DNA of 64,000 bases. Source: Rhodanobacter denitrificans (GTDB lineage: Bacteria; Pseudomonadota; Gammaproteobacteria; Xanthomonadales; Rhodanobacteraceae). Position numbers and translations under genes: made by a program. Positions 20,205 through 30,933 of the stretch are shown here, one piece after another. The notes below the pieces were generated by a model. The model did not search any database, was not told the origin of the DNA, and was given only the letters and a program-made list of their open reading frames with translations. Every line of letters starts with the position of its first letter. The stretch's first letter is position 1. The DNA lies in the NCBI GenBank assembly GCA_017848855.1, contig JAFIHF010000032.1:248001-312000 (forward strand). The letters run 5' to 3'.

Positions 20205-22991
20205 ATGTCGGATGTCACGATCAAACAACTCGCCCAGGTGCTGGGCATGCCGGTCGACAAGCTGCTGGGCCAGCTTGGCGAGGCGGGCATGAAATTCTCC
20301 GATCCGGAGCAGGTCATCAGCAGCACCGAGAAGGTGAAGCTGCTGGGCTTCCTGCGCCGTACCCACGGCAAGAACGAGCCGGTGGCGGAGGCTGCCGACA
20401 GCGCGCCGCGCCAGATCACGCTCAAGCGCCGCACCGTGGGCGAGCTGAAGGTGTCCACGCCCGGCGGCCGCGGCGCGGCCAGCACGGCCAAGACGGTCAA
20501 CGTCGAGGTGCGCGCCAAGCGCACCTACGTCAAGCGCAGCGTGATCGCCGAGGAGGCGAGCGCCGAGCCCGAGCGCGAGGAGGCCGTGCGCAAGCTGGCC
20601 GAGTCGCGCGAGCAGCGCCGGCAGGAGGAACAGGAGCGCCACGAGGCCGAGCAGCGCCGCCAGCACGAGGCGCAGCTGCGCGCGCAGGAGGAACAGCGCC
20701 GCGAGCAGGAGGAGGCCGAGGAGCGCCGCCGCCAAGCCGAAGCCGCCTCCGCCGCCGAAGCCGAGCCCGCCGGCGAACCCGAATACGTCCCCGAGCCGAC
20801 GCCGGAAGCGCCGGCCGAGCCGGCGGCTGCCAGCGAGGCCGCCGCCGAAGCGCCGCCCGCGGTGCAGCCGACGGTGCAGCGTCTCGATACGCGCGGCCTC
20901 GGCATGATCGTTCCGCAGGTGCACGAGCCGCGCAAGCGCGAGAAGCTGGTCAAGCCGGCCCCCGCGCCGGCACCGGCGCCCGCGCGTCCGGCGGCCGCGC
21001 CCAGCGCCGACAGCGCGCGCGGCAAGGCCCGCCACGGCGGCGGCCGCGACCGCGACGACATCCCGGGCGGCAAGCGCTTCGCCTCCGGCGAGCTGCACCT
21101 GAGCGACGCCGATCGCGCGCGCCGTTCCAGCGGCAAGCGCGGCAAGCCCGGCAAGGGCGCCGTGCGCGAGGCCGCGCGCGGCGGTGTCGCCGCCGGCGCG
21201 CACGGCTTCACCCGTCCCACCGCCGCCGTCGTGCGCGAGGTGGTGGTGGGCGACGCCAACGTGGTCGCCGAGCTGGCGCAGAAGATGGCGGTCAAGGGTT
21301 CGGAGGTGGTCAAGGCGCTGTTCAAGATGGGCGTGATGGCCACCATCAACCAGACCATCGACCACGACACCGCCGCGCTGGTGGTGGAGGAACTCGGCCA
21401 CAAGGTGGTCGAGGCCAACGCCAACGACGCCGAGGCCGCACTGGCCGCGCACACGCAGAGCGTGGAGCTGGAGGGCGAGAAGAAGCCGCGGCCGCCGGTG
21501 GTCACCATCATGGGCCACGTCGACCACGGCAAGACCTCGCTGCTGGACTACATCCGCCGCACCAAGGTCGCCTCGGGCGAGGCGGGCGGCATCACCCAGC
21601 ACATCGGCGCCTACCATGTGGACACGCCCAAGGGCGTGATCACCTTCCTCGACACCCCGGGCCACGCCGCGTTCACCGCGATGCGCGCCCGCGGCGCGCA
21701 GTCCACCGACATCGTGGTGCTGGTGGTGGCCGCCGACGACGGCGTGATGCCGCAGACGGCCGAGGCCGTGCAGCACGCGCGCGCCGCCAAGGTGCCGCTG
21801 ATCGTGGCGCTGAACAAGATGGACAAGTCCGATGCCAACCCGGACCACGTCAAGCAGGGCCTGGGCAACCTGGAAGTGATTCCGGAAGAGTGGGGCGGCG
21901 ACACCCCGTTCGTGCCGGTGTCGGCGAAGACCGGCATGGGCATCGACGACCTGCTCGACGCGATCTCGGTGCAGGCCGAGGTGATGGAACTCACCGCGGT
22001 GGTCGACGGCCCCGCCTCGGGCGTGGTGATCGAATCCAGCCTGGACAAGGGCCGCGGCCCGGTCGCCACCGTGCTGGTGCAGCAGGGTACGCTCAAGCGC
22101 GGCGACTTCGTGGTCTGCGGCATCGAGTACGGCCGCATGCGCGCGCTGGTCGACGAGACCGGCAAGACCGTGCAGGAAGCCGGCCCCTCGATCCCGGTGC
22201 AGGTGCTGGGCCTCTCCGGCGTGCCGGAGGCGGGCGACGACTTCGTGGTGGTGGCCGACGAGAAGCTGGCCAAGCAGGTGGCCGCCGAGCGCCAGCAGAA
22301 GCGCCGCGAGACGCGCATGGTCAGCAAGGCCAACCGCCTCGAGGACATCATGGCGCAGATGGGCCAGGGCAACGAGCAGCAGACGCTCAACATCCTGGTC
22401 AAGGCCGACGTGCAGGGTTCGGTGGAAGCGCTGCGCGAGTCGCTCAGCGCGATCGGCAACGAGAACGTGAAGGTCAACGTGATCTCCGCCGGCGTCGGCG
22501 GCATCACCGAGTCCGACGCCACGCTGGCGGCGGCCTCCAAGGCGCTGATCATCGGCTTCAACGTGCGCGCCGACGCCTCGGCGCGCAAGGTGATCGACAC
22601 CGCCGGCCTCGACGTGCGCTACTTCTCGATCATCTACGACGTGATCGACCAGGTGAAGCAGGCGGCTTCGGGCCTGCTGGGCGTGGAAGTGCGCGAGGAG
22701 ATCATCGGCATCGCCCAGGTGCGCGAGGTGTTCCGCAGCTCCAAGTTCGGCGCGGTCGCCGGCTGCATGGTCACCGAAGGCCACGTCAAGCGCAGCAAGC
22801 CGATCCGCGTGCTGCGCGACAACACGGTGGTGTTCGAGGGCGAGCTGGAATCGCTGCGCCGCTTCAAGGACCTCGTCGACGAAGTGCGCAACGGCATGGA
22901 ATGCGGCATCGCCGTGAAGCAGTACAACGACGTCAAGGTCGGCGACCAGATCGAGTGCTTCGAGCGGATCGAGGTGGCGCGCACGCTCTGA
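20205..22991 (+). CDS. infB: Translation initiation factor IF-2
   Basis: IF-2 is the GTPase that delivers fMet-tRNA to the 30S subunit. The 928-residue protein has an IF2_N domain ([21 protein letters not shown]), a long charged Glu/Arg- and Ala/Pro-rich linker, a second IF2_N motif near residue 345, and the G domain from about residue 435 with [17 protein letters not shown] and NKMDK. Domains II-IV follow. ATG at 20205 is chosen over the upstream frame extension to 20145. The stop codon forms part of the first of six consecutive hairpins. Confidence 0.97.
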   Translation: MSDVTIKQLAQVLGMPVDKLLGQLGEAGMKFSDPEQVISSTEKVKLLGFLRRTHGKNEPVAEAADSAPRQITLKRRTVGELKVSTPGGRGAASTAKTVNVEVRAKRTYVKRSVIAEEASAEPEREEAVRKLAESREQRRQEEQERHEAEQRRQHEAQLRAQEEQRREQEEAEERRRQAEAASAAEAEPAGEPEYVPEPTPEAPAEPAAASEAAAEAPPAVQPTVQRLDTRGLGMIVPQVHEPRKREKLVKPAPAPAPAPARPAAAPSADSARGKARHGGGRDRDDIPGGKRFASGELHLSDADRARRSSGKRGKPGKGAVREAARGGVAAGAHGFTRPTAAVVREVVVGDANVVAELAQKMAVKGSEVVKALFKMGVMATINQTIDHDTAALVVEELGHKVVEANANDAEAALAAHTQSVELEGEKKPRPPVVTIMGHVDHGKTSLLDYIRRTKVASGEAGGITQHIGAYHVDTPKGVITFLDTPGHAAFTAMRARGAQSTDIVVLVVAADDGVMPQTAEAVQHARAAKVPLIVALNKMDKSDANPDHVKQGLGNLEVIPEEWGGDTPFVPVSAKTGMGIDDLLDAISVQAEVMELTAVVDGPASGVVIESSLDKGRGPVATVLVQQGTLKRGDFVVCGIEYGRMRALVDETGKTVQEAGPSIPVQVLGLSGVPEAGDDFVVVADEKLAKQVAAERQQKRRETRMVSKANRLEDIMAQMGQGNEQQTLNILVKADVQGSVEALRESLSAIGNENVKVNVISAGVGGITESDATLAAASKALIIGFNVRADASARKVIDTAGLDVRYFSIIYDVIDQVKQAASGLLGVEVREEIIGIAQVREVFRSSKFGAVAGCMVTEGHVKRSKPIRVLRDNTVVFEGELESLRRFKDLVDEVRNGMECGIAVKQYNDVKVGDQIECFERIEVARTL

Positions 22992-23158
22992 CGCCGCAGG
23001 CGTCGGAACGTGCGCGCCACGCGGCCACGGATGGCCGCACGCGGAGCAATGGCGCAGCCATTGCTCCGGCGGAGGCGAGTCGGGCGCATGCCCGACTCGC
23101 CGAGCCAAAAAAGTGCAGGACTGCACTTTTTTGGCATTAGGTAACGAGCTTCGGCTCG
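22990..23158. repeat. Run of six consecutive perfect hairpins between infB and rbfA
   Basis: Six palindromes follow each other: GACGCC/GGCGTC (22990-23004, including the infB stop), GCGGCCA/TGGCCGC (23021-23038), an 11-bp stem GGAGCAATGGC (23043-23067), a 12-bp stem GGCGAGTCGGGC (23074-23101), a 15-bp stem with A6/T6 (23104-23135) and CGAGC TTCG GCTCG (23145-23158). The fifth has terminator character on both strands. The second is the same hairpin type found in the tandem units between rpsO and pnp. No coding potential is apparent. Confidence 0.88.
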
Positions 23159-23185
23159 CGAGCTTTCTCAATACGGCACCCAACC

Positions 23186-23554
23186 ATGCCCTCCCGCGAC
23201 TTCAAACGTACCGACCGCGTAGGCGCCGAGCTGCGCCGCGAGATCGGCCTGTTGGTGCACGCCGCCGTGCGCGACCACGGCCTGCCGTCGTGCAGCGTGT
23301 CGGACGTGGAAGTGAGCCGCGACCTGGATTTCGCCGCGGTGTGGGTCACCGCGCTGCTGCCCGCGCAGTCGGCGGCGGCGGTGAAGGCGCTGAACGCGCT
23401 GGCCGGCGAGTTCCGCCGCGCGCTGTCGCGCAGCATGCGGCTGCGCCGCGTGCCCGAGCTGCGCTTCAAGTACGACGACTCGGTGGACAAGGGCGAGCGC
23501 ATCGACGCGCTGCTGCGCGTCGCGGACACCGCTCCCTCGTCGGACGAACAGTAA
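23186..23554 (+). CDS. rbfA: 30S ribosome-binding factor RbfA
   Basis: RbfA binds 16S rRNA during 30S maturation and cold adaptation. The 122-residue protein has the KH-type fold signature (FKRTDRVGAELRREIGLLVH, VSDVEVSRDLDFAAVWVT) and the C-terminal MRLRRVPELRFKYDDSVDKG element with catalytic-site-free KH region. Start ATG at 23186 follows the hairpin cluster. truB begins 12 bp after the stop. Confidence 0.95.
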   Translation: MPSRDFKRTDRVGAELRREIGLLVHAAVRDHGLPSCSVSDVEVSRDLDFAAVWVTALLPAQSAAAVKALNALAGEFRRALSRSMRLRRVPELRFKYDDSVDKGERIDALLRVADTAPSSDEQ

Positions 23555-23566
23555 ACCCACGGTTGC

Positions 23567-24496
23567 ATGCCCCGCGAACGCAAGCTCCCCCGCATCGCCT
23601 GGCGCGACCTGCACGGCATCGTGCTGCTCGACAAGCCTGAAGGCGTCAGCTCCAACCAGGCTTTGCAGTCGGTGCGCCGGCTGTTCCGCGCCGCCAAGGG
23701 CGGCCATACCGGCGCGCTCGATCCGATGGCCACGGGCCTCCTTCCGCTGTGCTTCGGCGAGGCCACCAAGCTCGCCGGCAACCTGCTCGGCGCGCGCAAG
23801 GCCTACCGGGCCGAATGCCGGCTGGGCGTCACCACCACCACCGCCGACCGCGAGGGCGAAGTGCTGCTGGAGCGGCCGGTGCCGGCACTCGACGATGCGG
23901 CGATCGAGGCGGCCTTGGTGCCGCTGCGCGGCCGCATCGTGCAGGTGCCGCCGGCGTATTCGGCGCTGAAGCAGGGCGGCGAGCCGCTGTATCTCAAGGC
24001 GCGCCGCGGCGAGGCGGTGGCGGCGCCGCCGCGCGAGGTCGATGTCTACCGGCTGGAACTGCTCTCGCGCACCGCGGACAGCCTGGTGTTCGAGGTGGAG
24101 TGCGGCTCGGGCACCTACGTGCGCTCGCTGGCGGTCGACCTGGGCGAGGCGCTGGGCTGCGGCGCCCATCTCACCGCCCTGCGCCGGCTGTGGGTGGAAC
24201 CGTTCCGCACGCCCAAGATGGTCACGCTGGCCGAGCTGGAGCAGGCGGCGGGGCAGGGCGACGCGGCCCTGCTGGCCTGGCTGCTGCCGGTGGCGGCGGG
24301 GCTGGTCGACTGGCCGCAGCTGCGACTGGACGAGGCGCAGAGCCAGGCGATCGCCCGCGGCCAACCCATCGTGGTGGCCGGGGCCAGCGGGCCGCACGCC
24401 GCGTTCGCCAGCGACGGCGCCCTGCTGGCCCTGCTGGAGCTGGATGCGGACGGACGCAGTCGCATCCTGCGCGGTTTCAACCTGCCGCCGCCGTGA
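23567..24496 (+). CDS. truB: tRNA pseudouridine(55) synthase TruB
   Basis: TruB converts U55 of tRNA T-loops to pseudouridine. The 309-residue protein has the catalytic motif GGHTGALDPMATGLLP with Asp52 as nucleophile, preceded by LLDKPEGVSSN, and the downstream GSGTYVRSLAVDLG motif. A C-terminal PUA-like domain (LRLDEAQSQAIARGQP) completes the family architecture. Start ATG at 23567 is 12 bases past rbfA. Confidence 0.96.
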   Translation: MPRERKLPRIAWRDLHGIVLLDKPEGVSSNQALQSVRRLFRAAKGGHTGALDPMATGLLPLCFGEATKLAGNLLGARKAYRAECRLGVTTTTADREGEVLLERPVPALDDAAIEAALVPLRGRIVQVPPAYSALKQGGEPLYLKARRGEAVAAPPREVDVYRLELLSRTADSLVFEVECGSGTYVRSLAVDLGEALGCGAHLTALRRLWVEPFRTPKMVTLAELEQAAGQGDAALLAWLLPVAAGLVDWPQLRLDEAQSQAIARGQPIVVAGASGPHAAFASDGALLALLELDADGRSRILRGFNLPPP

Positions 24497-24514
24497 ATCG
24501 GCGCCGATTTGCCC

Positions 24515-24543
24515 TTGTTGCAGGGGTGGGGCGCGGCTAGAAT
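24515..24543 (+). promoter_or_regulatory. Promoter upstream of rpsO
   Basis: TTGTTG at 24515-24520 and TAGAAT at 24538-24543 are spaced by 17 bp. They lie 110 bp upstream of the rpsO start and just after truB. This would allow rpsO-pnp to be transcribed apart from the upstream operon, as is known in E. coli. Confidence 0.65.
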
Positions 24544-24575
24544 AAGCAAGTTATTCCAACACTTTCATCCAACAG

Positions 24576-24624
24576 GCGAAGCTTGCGTGTGTACCGTCGG
24601 CGACGGCGCACACGCAAGCTTCGC
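24576..24624 (+). promoter_or_regulatory. Long leader hairpin before rpsO
   Basis: A perfect 16-bp inverted repeat (24576-24591 with 24609-24624, arms GCGAAGCTTGCGTGTG and complement) encloses an inner CCGTC GGC GACGG stem. The outer AGGCGA (24574-24579) can instead pair with TCGCCT (24626-24631), which is followed by TTTT, giving an alternative terminator-like fold. S15 autoregulation through a leader structure is known in E. coli, but this structure differs from that pseudoknot, so its role is inference. Confidence 0.7.
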
Positions 24625-24653
24625 ATCGCCTTTTCAAGGAAACAGGTACCACC

Positions 24654-24923
24654 ATGTCTCTTACCGCAGAACAGACCGGCAAGATCATCGCTGACTTCGG
24701 CCGCGTGGCCAACGACACCGGCTCCACCGAAGTGCAGGTGGCGCTGCTGTCCGCCCGCATCGACCACCTCACCGACCACTTCAAGTCGCACAAGCAGGAT
24801 CATCACTCGCGCCGCGGCCTGCTGAAGCTGGTGAACCGCCGCAAGAGCCTGCTCGCCTACCTGAAGGACCGCGACCTGGCCCGTTACCAGAGCCTGATCG
24901 AGCGCCTCGGCCTGCGGAGGTAA
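24654..24923 (+). CDS. rpsO: 30S ribosomal protein S15
   Basis: S15 is a primary 16S rRNA binding protein. The 89-residue protein ([16 protein letters not shown]...) has the S15 signature [33 protein letters not shown] and normal length. It is preceded by AAGGAA at 24636-24641. It is the first gene of an rpsO-pnp pair, with a 207-bp gap to pnp that holds three tandem double hairpins. Confidence 0.98.
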   Translation: MSLTAEQTGKIIADFGRVANDTGSTEVQVALLSARIDHLTDHFKSHKQDHHSRRGLLKLVNRRKSLLAYLKDRDLARYQSLIERLGLRR

Positions 24924-24928
24924 CTTTT

Positions 24929-25101
24929 GCGTTCGTCCTGAACGCGAAAGTCAAAAGGGCGGCCATCCATGGCCGCACTCTCCAAAGGTTCTGCGTTCGC
25001 CTTGAACGCAATGATCGAGAGGCGGCCATTCGTGGCCGCGCCAATCGGCCAATGCGTTCATCCTTGAACGCGAAGATCAAGAAGCGGCCATCCGTGGCCG
25101 C
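24929..25101. repeat. Three tandem ~62-bp double-hairpin units (rpsO/pnp gap)
   Basis: Each unit contains a GCGTTC-loop-GAACGC hairpin (24929-24945, 24993-25009, 25054-25071) and a GCGGCCA-loop-TGGCCGC hairpin (24959-24976, 25022-25039, 25084-25101). They are joined by related linkers such as GAAAGTCAAAA and GAAGATCAAGA. The period is 61-64 bp. Loops differ while stems are preserved, so the structure and not just the sequence is kept. A further copy lies at 48204-48250. The array ends 30 bp before pnp, in the RNA region where E. coli pnp is autoregulated by RNase III and PNPase. Confidence 0.92.
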
Positions 25102-25130
25102 ACTCTTCATTAAAGAGGCAGGAAATCAAC

Positions 25131-27227
<2,097 letters not shown>

Positions 27228-27256
27228 TCGCCCGATCTTCGCGCCACGATCGACGC

Positions 27257-27285
27257 CACGAGGCCCGGCCATGCCGGGCCTCGTG
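27257..27285 (+). terminator. Hairpin terminator after pnp
   Basis: CACGAGGCCCGGC (27257-27269) and GCCGGGCCTCGTG (27273-27285) form a perfect 13-bp stem with a CAT loop. It is followed by CGTTTCC, so the U-tract is weak. It separates pnp from the PHA synthase genes. Confidence 0.7.
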
Positions 27286-27341
27286 CGTTTCCGGCAACGT
27301 GCATTTGCTACGATGCCGACGTGACCTGACGAGGATGCGCG

Positions 27342-28394
27342 ATGAGCGGACAGAGCGGCGATTTCATCAAGGACTGGCAGGGGCTCGCCCAGCAATCCTG
27401 GGACGCATGGCTGCGCCAGGTGCAGGCCGCGCCCGCCGCGGCTGCCGCTCCGCCGGCCGGCAACGACGCGTTGCAGCGCACGCTGGCCGGCCTGCGCGGC
27501 TGCTTCGACTGGATGCAGGGCGTGGCCGCGGCCGGCGCCAGCCAGCCCGGTGCGGACTGGCAGACCCTGCTGCGCAGCTGGGCGGGGTCCGCCAATCAGC
27601 CGTTCACCCAGGCCTTCAGCGGCATCGACAGCACGGCCGCGCAGGGTTTCGTGCAGCAGTGGCAGGCCTGGCTGCAATCGGCGCAGGCCGGCGGTTTCGC
27701 CATGCCAAGCGCGACGAACGGCCCGGTGCCCGCGTTCGGCCTGCAGCGCGAACAGCTGATGGAGCAGCAGGAACTGGCGGCGGCGATCCAGGCGGCGGCG
27801 CAGGCGAACGCGCGCTACATGGCGCTGATCCAGCGCGCGAACGCGCAAGGACTGGAGCGCCTGCAAGCCCGGCTCGCGCAGCGCGATGCGGCGAGCCCTC
27901 CGATCGAGTCGCTGAAGGCGTTGTACGACCTGTGGGTGGATGCGGTCGAGGAGGCGTATGCCGAGGTCGCGCTGTCGGACGAGTTCCGCAGCGCCTACGG
28001 CGACATGGTCAACACCCAGATGCGCGTGCGCCAGCTGCAGCAGCGGCAGACCGGCCAGTGGTGCCGCGAGCTCGGCATGCCCACGCGCGACGAGGTGTCG
28101 GCGCTGGGCGCGCGGCTGCAGCAGCTGCGCCGCGAGCTGCGCGAGCGGGGCGGCAACGATGCCGCGGCGGAGATCCTCGCCTTGCGCCGCGAAGTGGCGA
28201 CGCTGAAGCGCGAACTGGCGGCGCTGGCCGCCAAGCCGGCCGCGGTGGTCAAGCCCAAGCCGGCCGCTGCAGCGAAACCCAAACCGGTCGCGGCAGCGAA
28301 ACCCAGGCCGGCGGCCAAACGCGCCACCGCCACGGCCAAGGCACCCGCGCGCAGTGCCGCGCGCCCATCCTCCACCCGCCCGCGCAAGCGCTGA
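27342..28394 (+). CDS. phaE: Class III PHA synthase subunit PhaE with H1-like basic tail
   Basis: PhaE is the non-catalytic partner of PhaC in class III polyhydroxyalkanoate synthases. The 350-residue protein matches the family in the N-terminal DFIKDWQGLAQQSWDAWL, the central LYDLWVDAVEEAYAEVALSDEFRSAYG region and the heptad-like C-terminal segment (residues ~255-290). From about residue 296 to the end it is a Lys/Pro/Ala tail with KPKPAAAAKPKP-type repeats, ending in RPRKR. This tail resembles histone H1 or the PhaF phasin tail that binds DNA in Pseudomonas. phaC starts 12 bp downstream. Confidence 0.9.
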   Translation: MSGQSGDFIKDWQGLAQQSWDAWLRQVQAAPAAAAAPPAGNDALQRTLAGLRGCFDWMQGVAAAGASQPGADWQTLLRSWAGSANQPFTQAFSGIDSTAAQGFVQQWQAWLQSAQAGGFAMPSATNGPVPAFGLQREQLMEQQELAAAIQAAAQANARYMALIQRANAQGLERLQARLAQRDAASPPIESLKALYDLWVDAVEEAYAEVALSDEFRSAYGDMVNTQMRVRQLQQRQTGQWCRELGMPTRDEVSALGARLQQLRRELRERGGNDAAAEILALRREVATLKRELAALAAKPAAVVKPKPAAAAKPKPVAAAKPRPAAKRATATAKAPARSAARPSSTRPRKR

Positions 28395-28406
28395 CCGGGA
28401 GCGCCC

Positions 28407-29474
28407 ATGGACACACCACTCCACCTCGATCCGATCCGGCTGATGCAGGAGATCGGCAGCTTCCAGCGCAAGCTGGCCACCGGCATGAACCAGCTGCGCG
28501 GCATGCGCGAACCCGGCTACGCCAACACCCCGCGCGAGCTGGTCTACAGCGAGGACAAGCTCAAGCTGTGGCACATGCAGGGTGATCGCGCGCCCACCGC
28601 GAAGACGCCCACACTGATCGTCTACGCGCTGGTCAACACGGTGTGGATGACCGACCTGCAACCCGACCGCTCGCTGGTGCGCAACCTGCTCGCGCAGGGC
28701 GAAGACGTCTACCTCATCGACTGGGGCTATCCCGACGGCGCTGATCGCTGGCTGACCCTGGACGACTATCTCAACGGCTACCTCGACCGCTGCGTGGACA
28801 CGGTGCGCGAGCGCCACGGCCTCGACGCGATCAACCTGCTCGGCATCTGCCAGGGCGGCGTGTTCTCGCTGTGCTATAGCGCGATGCACCCGGAGAAGGT
28901 GAAGAACCTGATCACCATGGTGACGCCGGTGGACCTGCAGACGCCGGACAACATGCTCTCGCACTGGTGCCGCGAGCTGGACGTGGACCTGTTCGTCGAC
29001 ACGCTCGGCAACGTGCCCGCCGGCTTGATGAACTGGGTCTACCTCACGCTGAAGCCGCTGCGGCTGAACCAGCAGAAGTACCTGGGCGTGGTCGACATCC
29101 TCGACAACCCGGTGGAGCTGGAGAACTTCCTGCGCATGGAGCGCTGGATCTTCGACTCGCCCGACCAGGCCGGCGAGGCCTTCCGCCAGTTCATCAAGGA
29201 CTTCTACCAGGGCAACAAGCTGGTGAAGGGCGGCCTCGTCATCGGCGGGCGCAAGATCGACCTGCGCGAGCTCGAACTGCCGATCCTCAACATCTACGCC
29301 GAGCAGGACCACCTGGTGCCGCCGGACGCCTCGCGCGCGCTGGGCCGGCGCGTGGGCAGCACCGACTACACCGAGCTGGCGTTCAAGGGCGGCCACATCG
29401 GCATCTACGTCTCCGGCCGCGCCCAGCGCGACGTGCCGCCGGCGATCCACCAGTGGTTGCGCGCGCGCGACTGA
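28407..29474 (+). CDS. phaC: Class III PHA synthase catalytic subunit PhaC
   Basis: PhaC polymerises (R)-3-hydroxyacyl-CoA into storage polyester on cytoplasmic granules. The 355-residue alpha/beta-hydrolase protein has the lipase-box variant GICQGG with Cys148 as nucleophile, Asp301 in YAEQDHLVPP and His330 in KGGHIGIYVSG, the expected catalytic triad. Its length is that of class III enzymes (~355), shorter than class I. With PhaE it forms the two-subunit synthase; no phaA or phaB is visible nearby. Confidence 0.96.
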   Translation: MDTPLHLDPIRLMQEIGSFQRKLATGMNQLRGMREPGYANTPRELVYSEDKLKLWHMQGDRAPTAKTPTLIVYALVNTVWMTDLQPDRSLVRNLLAQGEDVYLIDWGYPDGADRWLTLDDYLNGYLDRCVDTVRERHGLDAINLLGICQGGVFSLCYSAMHPEKVKNLITMVTPVDLQTPDNMLSHWCRELDVDLFVDTLGNVPAGLMNWVYLTLKPLRLNQQKYLGVVDILDNPVELENFLRMERWIFDSPDQAGEAFRQFIKDFYQGNKLVKGGLVIGGRKIDLRELELPILNIYAEQDHLVPPDASRALGRRVGSTDYTELAFKGGHIGIYVSGRAQRDVPPAIHQWLRARD

Positions 29475-29493
29475 TCCCGACAGGATGCACAGC

Positions 29494-29679
29494 ATGGAAA
29501 AACGTCTCTGCCGTTCCCGCCAGAACCGCCAGCTCGCCGGCGTCTGCGGCGGCATTGCCGAGCACCTCGGTTGGGATCCGACCCTGGTGCGCGTGGCCTG
29601 GATCGTCTTCGTCCTGCTCGGTGGCTCGGGCATCCTGGCCTACCTGATCCTGTGGCTGGTGATGCCCGAATCGCCCTGA
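29494..29679 (+). CDS. PspC domain-containing small membrane protein
   Basis: The 61-residue protein ([20 protein letters not shown]) consists of a PspC domain: the basic [22 protein letters not shown] segment, split around residues 15-36, followed by one transmembrane helix and LWLVMPE. PspC-family proteins take part in envelope stress responses, but a stand-alone copy cannot be assigned to the Psp system. The start at 29494 fits AGGA at 29482-29485. An in-frame ATG at 29485 is possible. Confidence 0.85.
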   Translation: MEKRLCRSRQNRQLAGVCGGIAEHLGWDPTLVRVAWIVFVLLGGSGILAYLILWLVMPESP

Positions 29680-29707
29680 CCTCCGTTTCCCCGACTCGAA
29701 GCTTCCG

Positions 29708-30721
29708 ATGGATTACGACCGTTACGACCGCGTCCGCGCCGTGCAATGGCGCGGCGACCACCTCCGTTTGCTCGACCAGCGCCTGCTGCCGCAGGAGGAA
29801 CGCTGGATCGATTGCCGCGATGCCGCCGCGGTGACGCAGGCGATCCGCGACCTCGCCGTGCGCGGCGCGCCGGCGATCGGCATCGCTGCGGCGTGGGGCG
29901 TGGTGCTGGCGGCGCAGCAGGGCGGGGCGCTCGACGAAGCGCTGGCGCAGTTGCGCGCGGCGCGACCCACCGCGGTGAACCTGATGTGGGCGCTGGACCG
30001 CATGAAGGCGCACATCGCTGCCGGCGCCGACGCCGCCGCATTGGAGCGCGAGGCGCAGGCGATCCAGGACGAGGACCTCGCCGCCAACCGCCACATGGGC
30101 GAACTCGGCGCCGCGTTGATCGCGCCGGGCTCGGGCGTGCTCACCCACTGCAACACCGGCTCGCTCGCCACCGCGGGCTTCGGCACCGCGCTGGGCGTGA
30201 TCCGCGCGGGGTATGCGCAGGGGCGCATCGCGCGCGTGTACGCCGGCGAGACACGGCCGTGGCAGCAGGGCGCGCGGCTGACCATGTACGAGCTGGTACG
30301 CGACGGCATCCCCGCCAAGTTGATCGCCGATTCGGCCGCCGCGCACCTGATGAAGTCCGGCGCGGTGCAATGGGTGATCGTGGGCGCCGACCGCATCGCC
30401 GCGAACGGCGACACCGCGAACAAGATCGGCACCTACCAACTCGCCATCGCCGCGAAGCACCACGGCGTGAAGTTCATGGTGGCGGCGCCGTCCTCCACGG
30501 TGGACATGGCCACGGCCACGGGCGAGGCGATCGAGATCGAACTGCGCGATCCGGCCGAGCTGCTCGCCATCGGCGGCCGGCGCGTGGTGGTCGAGGGCGC
30601 CGAGGCCTGGAACCCGGTGTTCGACGTGACGCCGGCGAGCCTGATCGACGCCATCGTCACCGAGCGCGGCGTGATCGAGCGGCCGGACGCCGCCGCGATG
30701 CGGGCGCTGTTCGGCGGCTGA
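29708..30721 (+). CDS. mtnA: S-methyl-5-thioribose-1-phosphate isomerase
   Basis: MtnA converts methylthioribose-1-phosphate to the ribulose form in the methionine salvage pathway. The 337-residue protein has [14 protein letters not shown], the catalytic cysteine in [14 protein letters not shown], the [11 protein letters not shown] motif and the catalytic aspartate in [19 protein letters not shown]. Start ATG at 29708. No other mtn gene is in view, so it stands alone between the PspC gene and gyrA. Confidence 0.96.
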   Translation: MDYDRYDRVRAVQWRGDHLRLLDQRLLPQEERWIDCRDAAAVTQAIRDLAVRGAPAIGIAAAWGVVLAAQQGGALDEALAQLRAARPTAVNLMWALDRMKAHIAAGADAAALEREAQAIQDEDLAANRHMGELGAALIAPGSGVLTHCNTGSLATAGFGTALGVIRAGYAQGRIARVYAGETRPWQQGARLTMYELVRDGIPAKLIADSAAAHLMKSGAVQWVIVGADRIAANGDTANKIGTYQLAIAAKHHGVKFMVAAPSSTVDMATATGEAIEIELRDPAELLAIGGRRVVVEGAEAWNPVFDVTPASLIDAIVTERGVIERPDAAAMRALFGG

Positions 30722-30820
30722 AAACGGCCAGTGCGGCATGCCGGCGAAAGCGCCGCTCGCGGTGCCTTGCCGGGAGTGCATGACCTTTGCGCAAAAGGTT
30801 GAAAAACAACGCTTAATTTT

Positions 30821-30860
30821 CACCTTTCGCGGGGCGTGAAAGGTGCGGCCGTGCTACACT
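30821..30860 (+). promoter_or_regulatory. gyrA promoter region with inverted repeat
   Basis: A perfect 8-bp inverted repeat CACCTTTC/GAAAGGTG with a 9-bp gap spans 30821-30845. An extended -10 element, TGcTACACT, lies at 30852-30860. The repeat covers the -35 position, where no good hexamer is seen. An operator or an activator site for the gyrase A gene is possible; no matching regulator can be named. Confidence 0.5.
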
Positions 30861-30933
30861 CGACGGGTTGATTTTCGCGTGTCCGCAAGCACGGCGCGGT
30901 GCGCTCCTCTTCGTTCATCAGGGAAGCCGATTG

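Noticed and set aside
24929..25101. A CRISPR array
   Set aside because: There are three units only, each is a double hairpin with diverged loops, and there are no unique spacers of constant length and no cas genes.
27342..29474. Class I PHA synthase or a PHA operon with phaA/phaB
   Set aside because: PhaC is of class III length with a separate PhaE; no thiolase or acetoacetyl-CoA reductase gene is in the window.
30868..30933. N-terminal extension of GyrA to 30868
   Set aside because: The extra 22 residues are not GyrA-like and cover the promoter region; [11 protein letters not shown] at 30934 aligns with E. coli GyrA residue 1.
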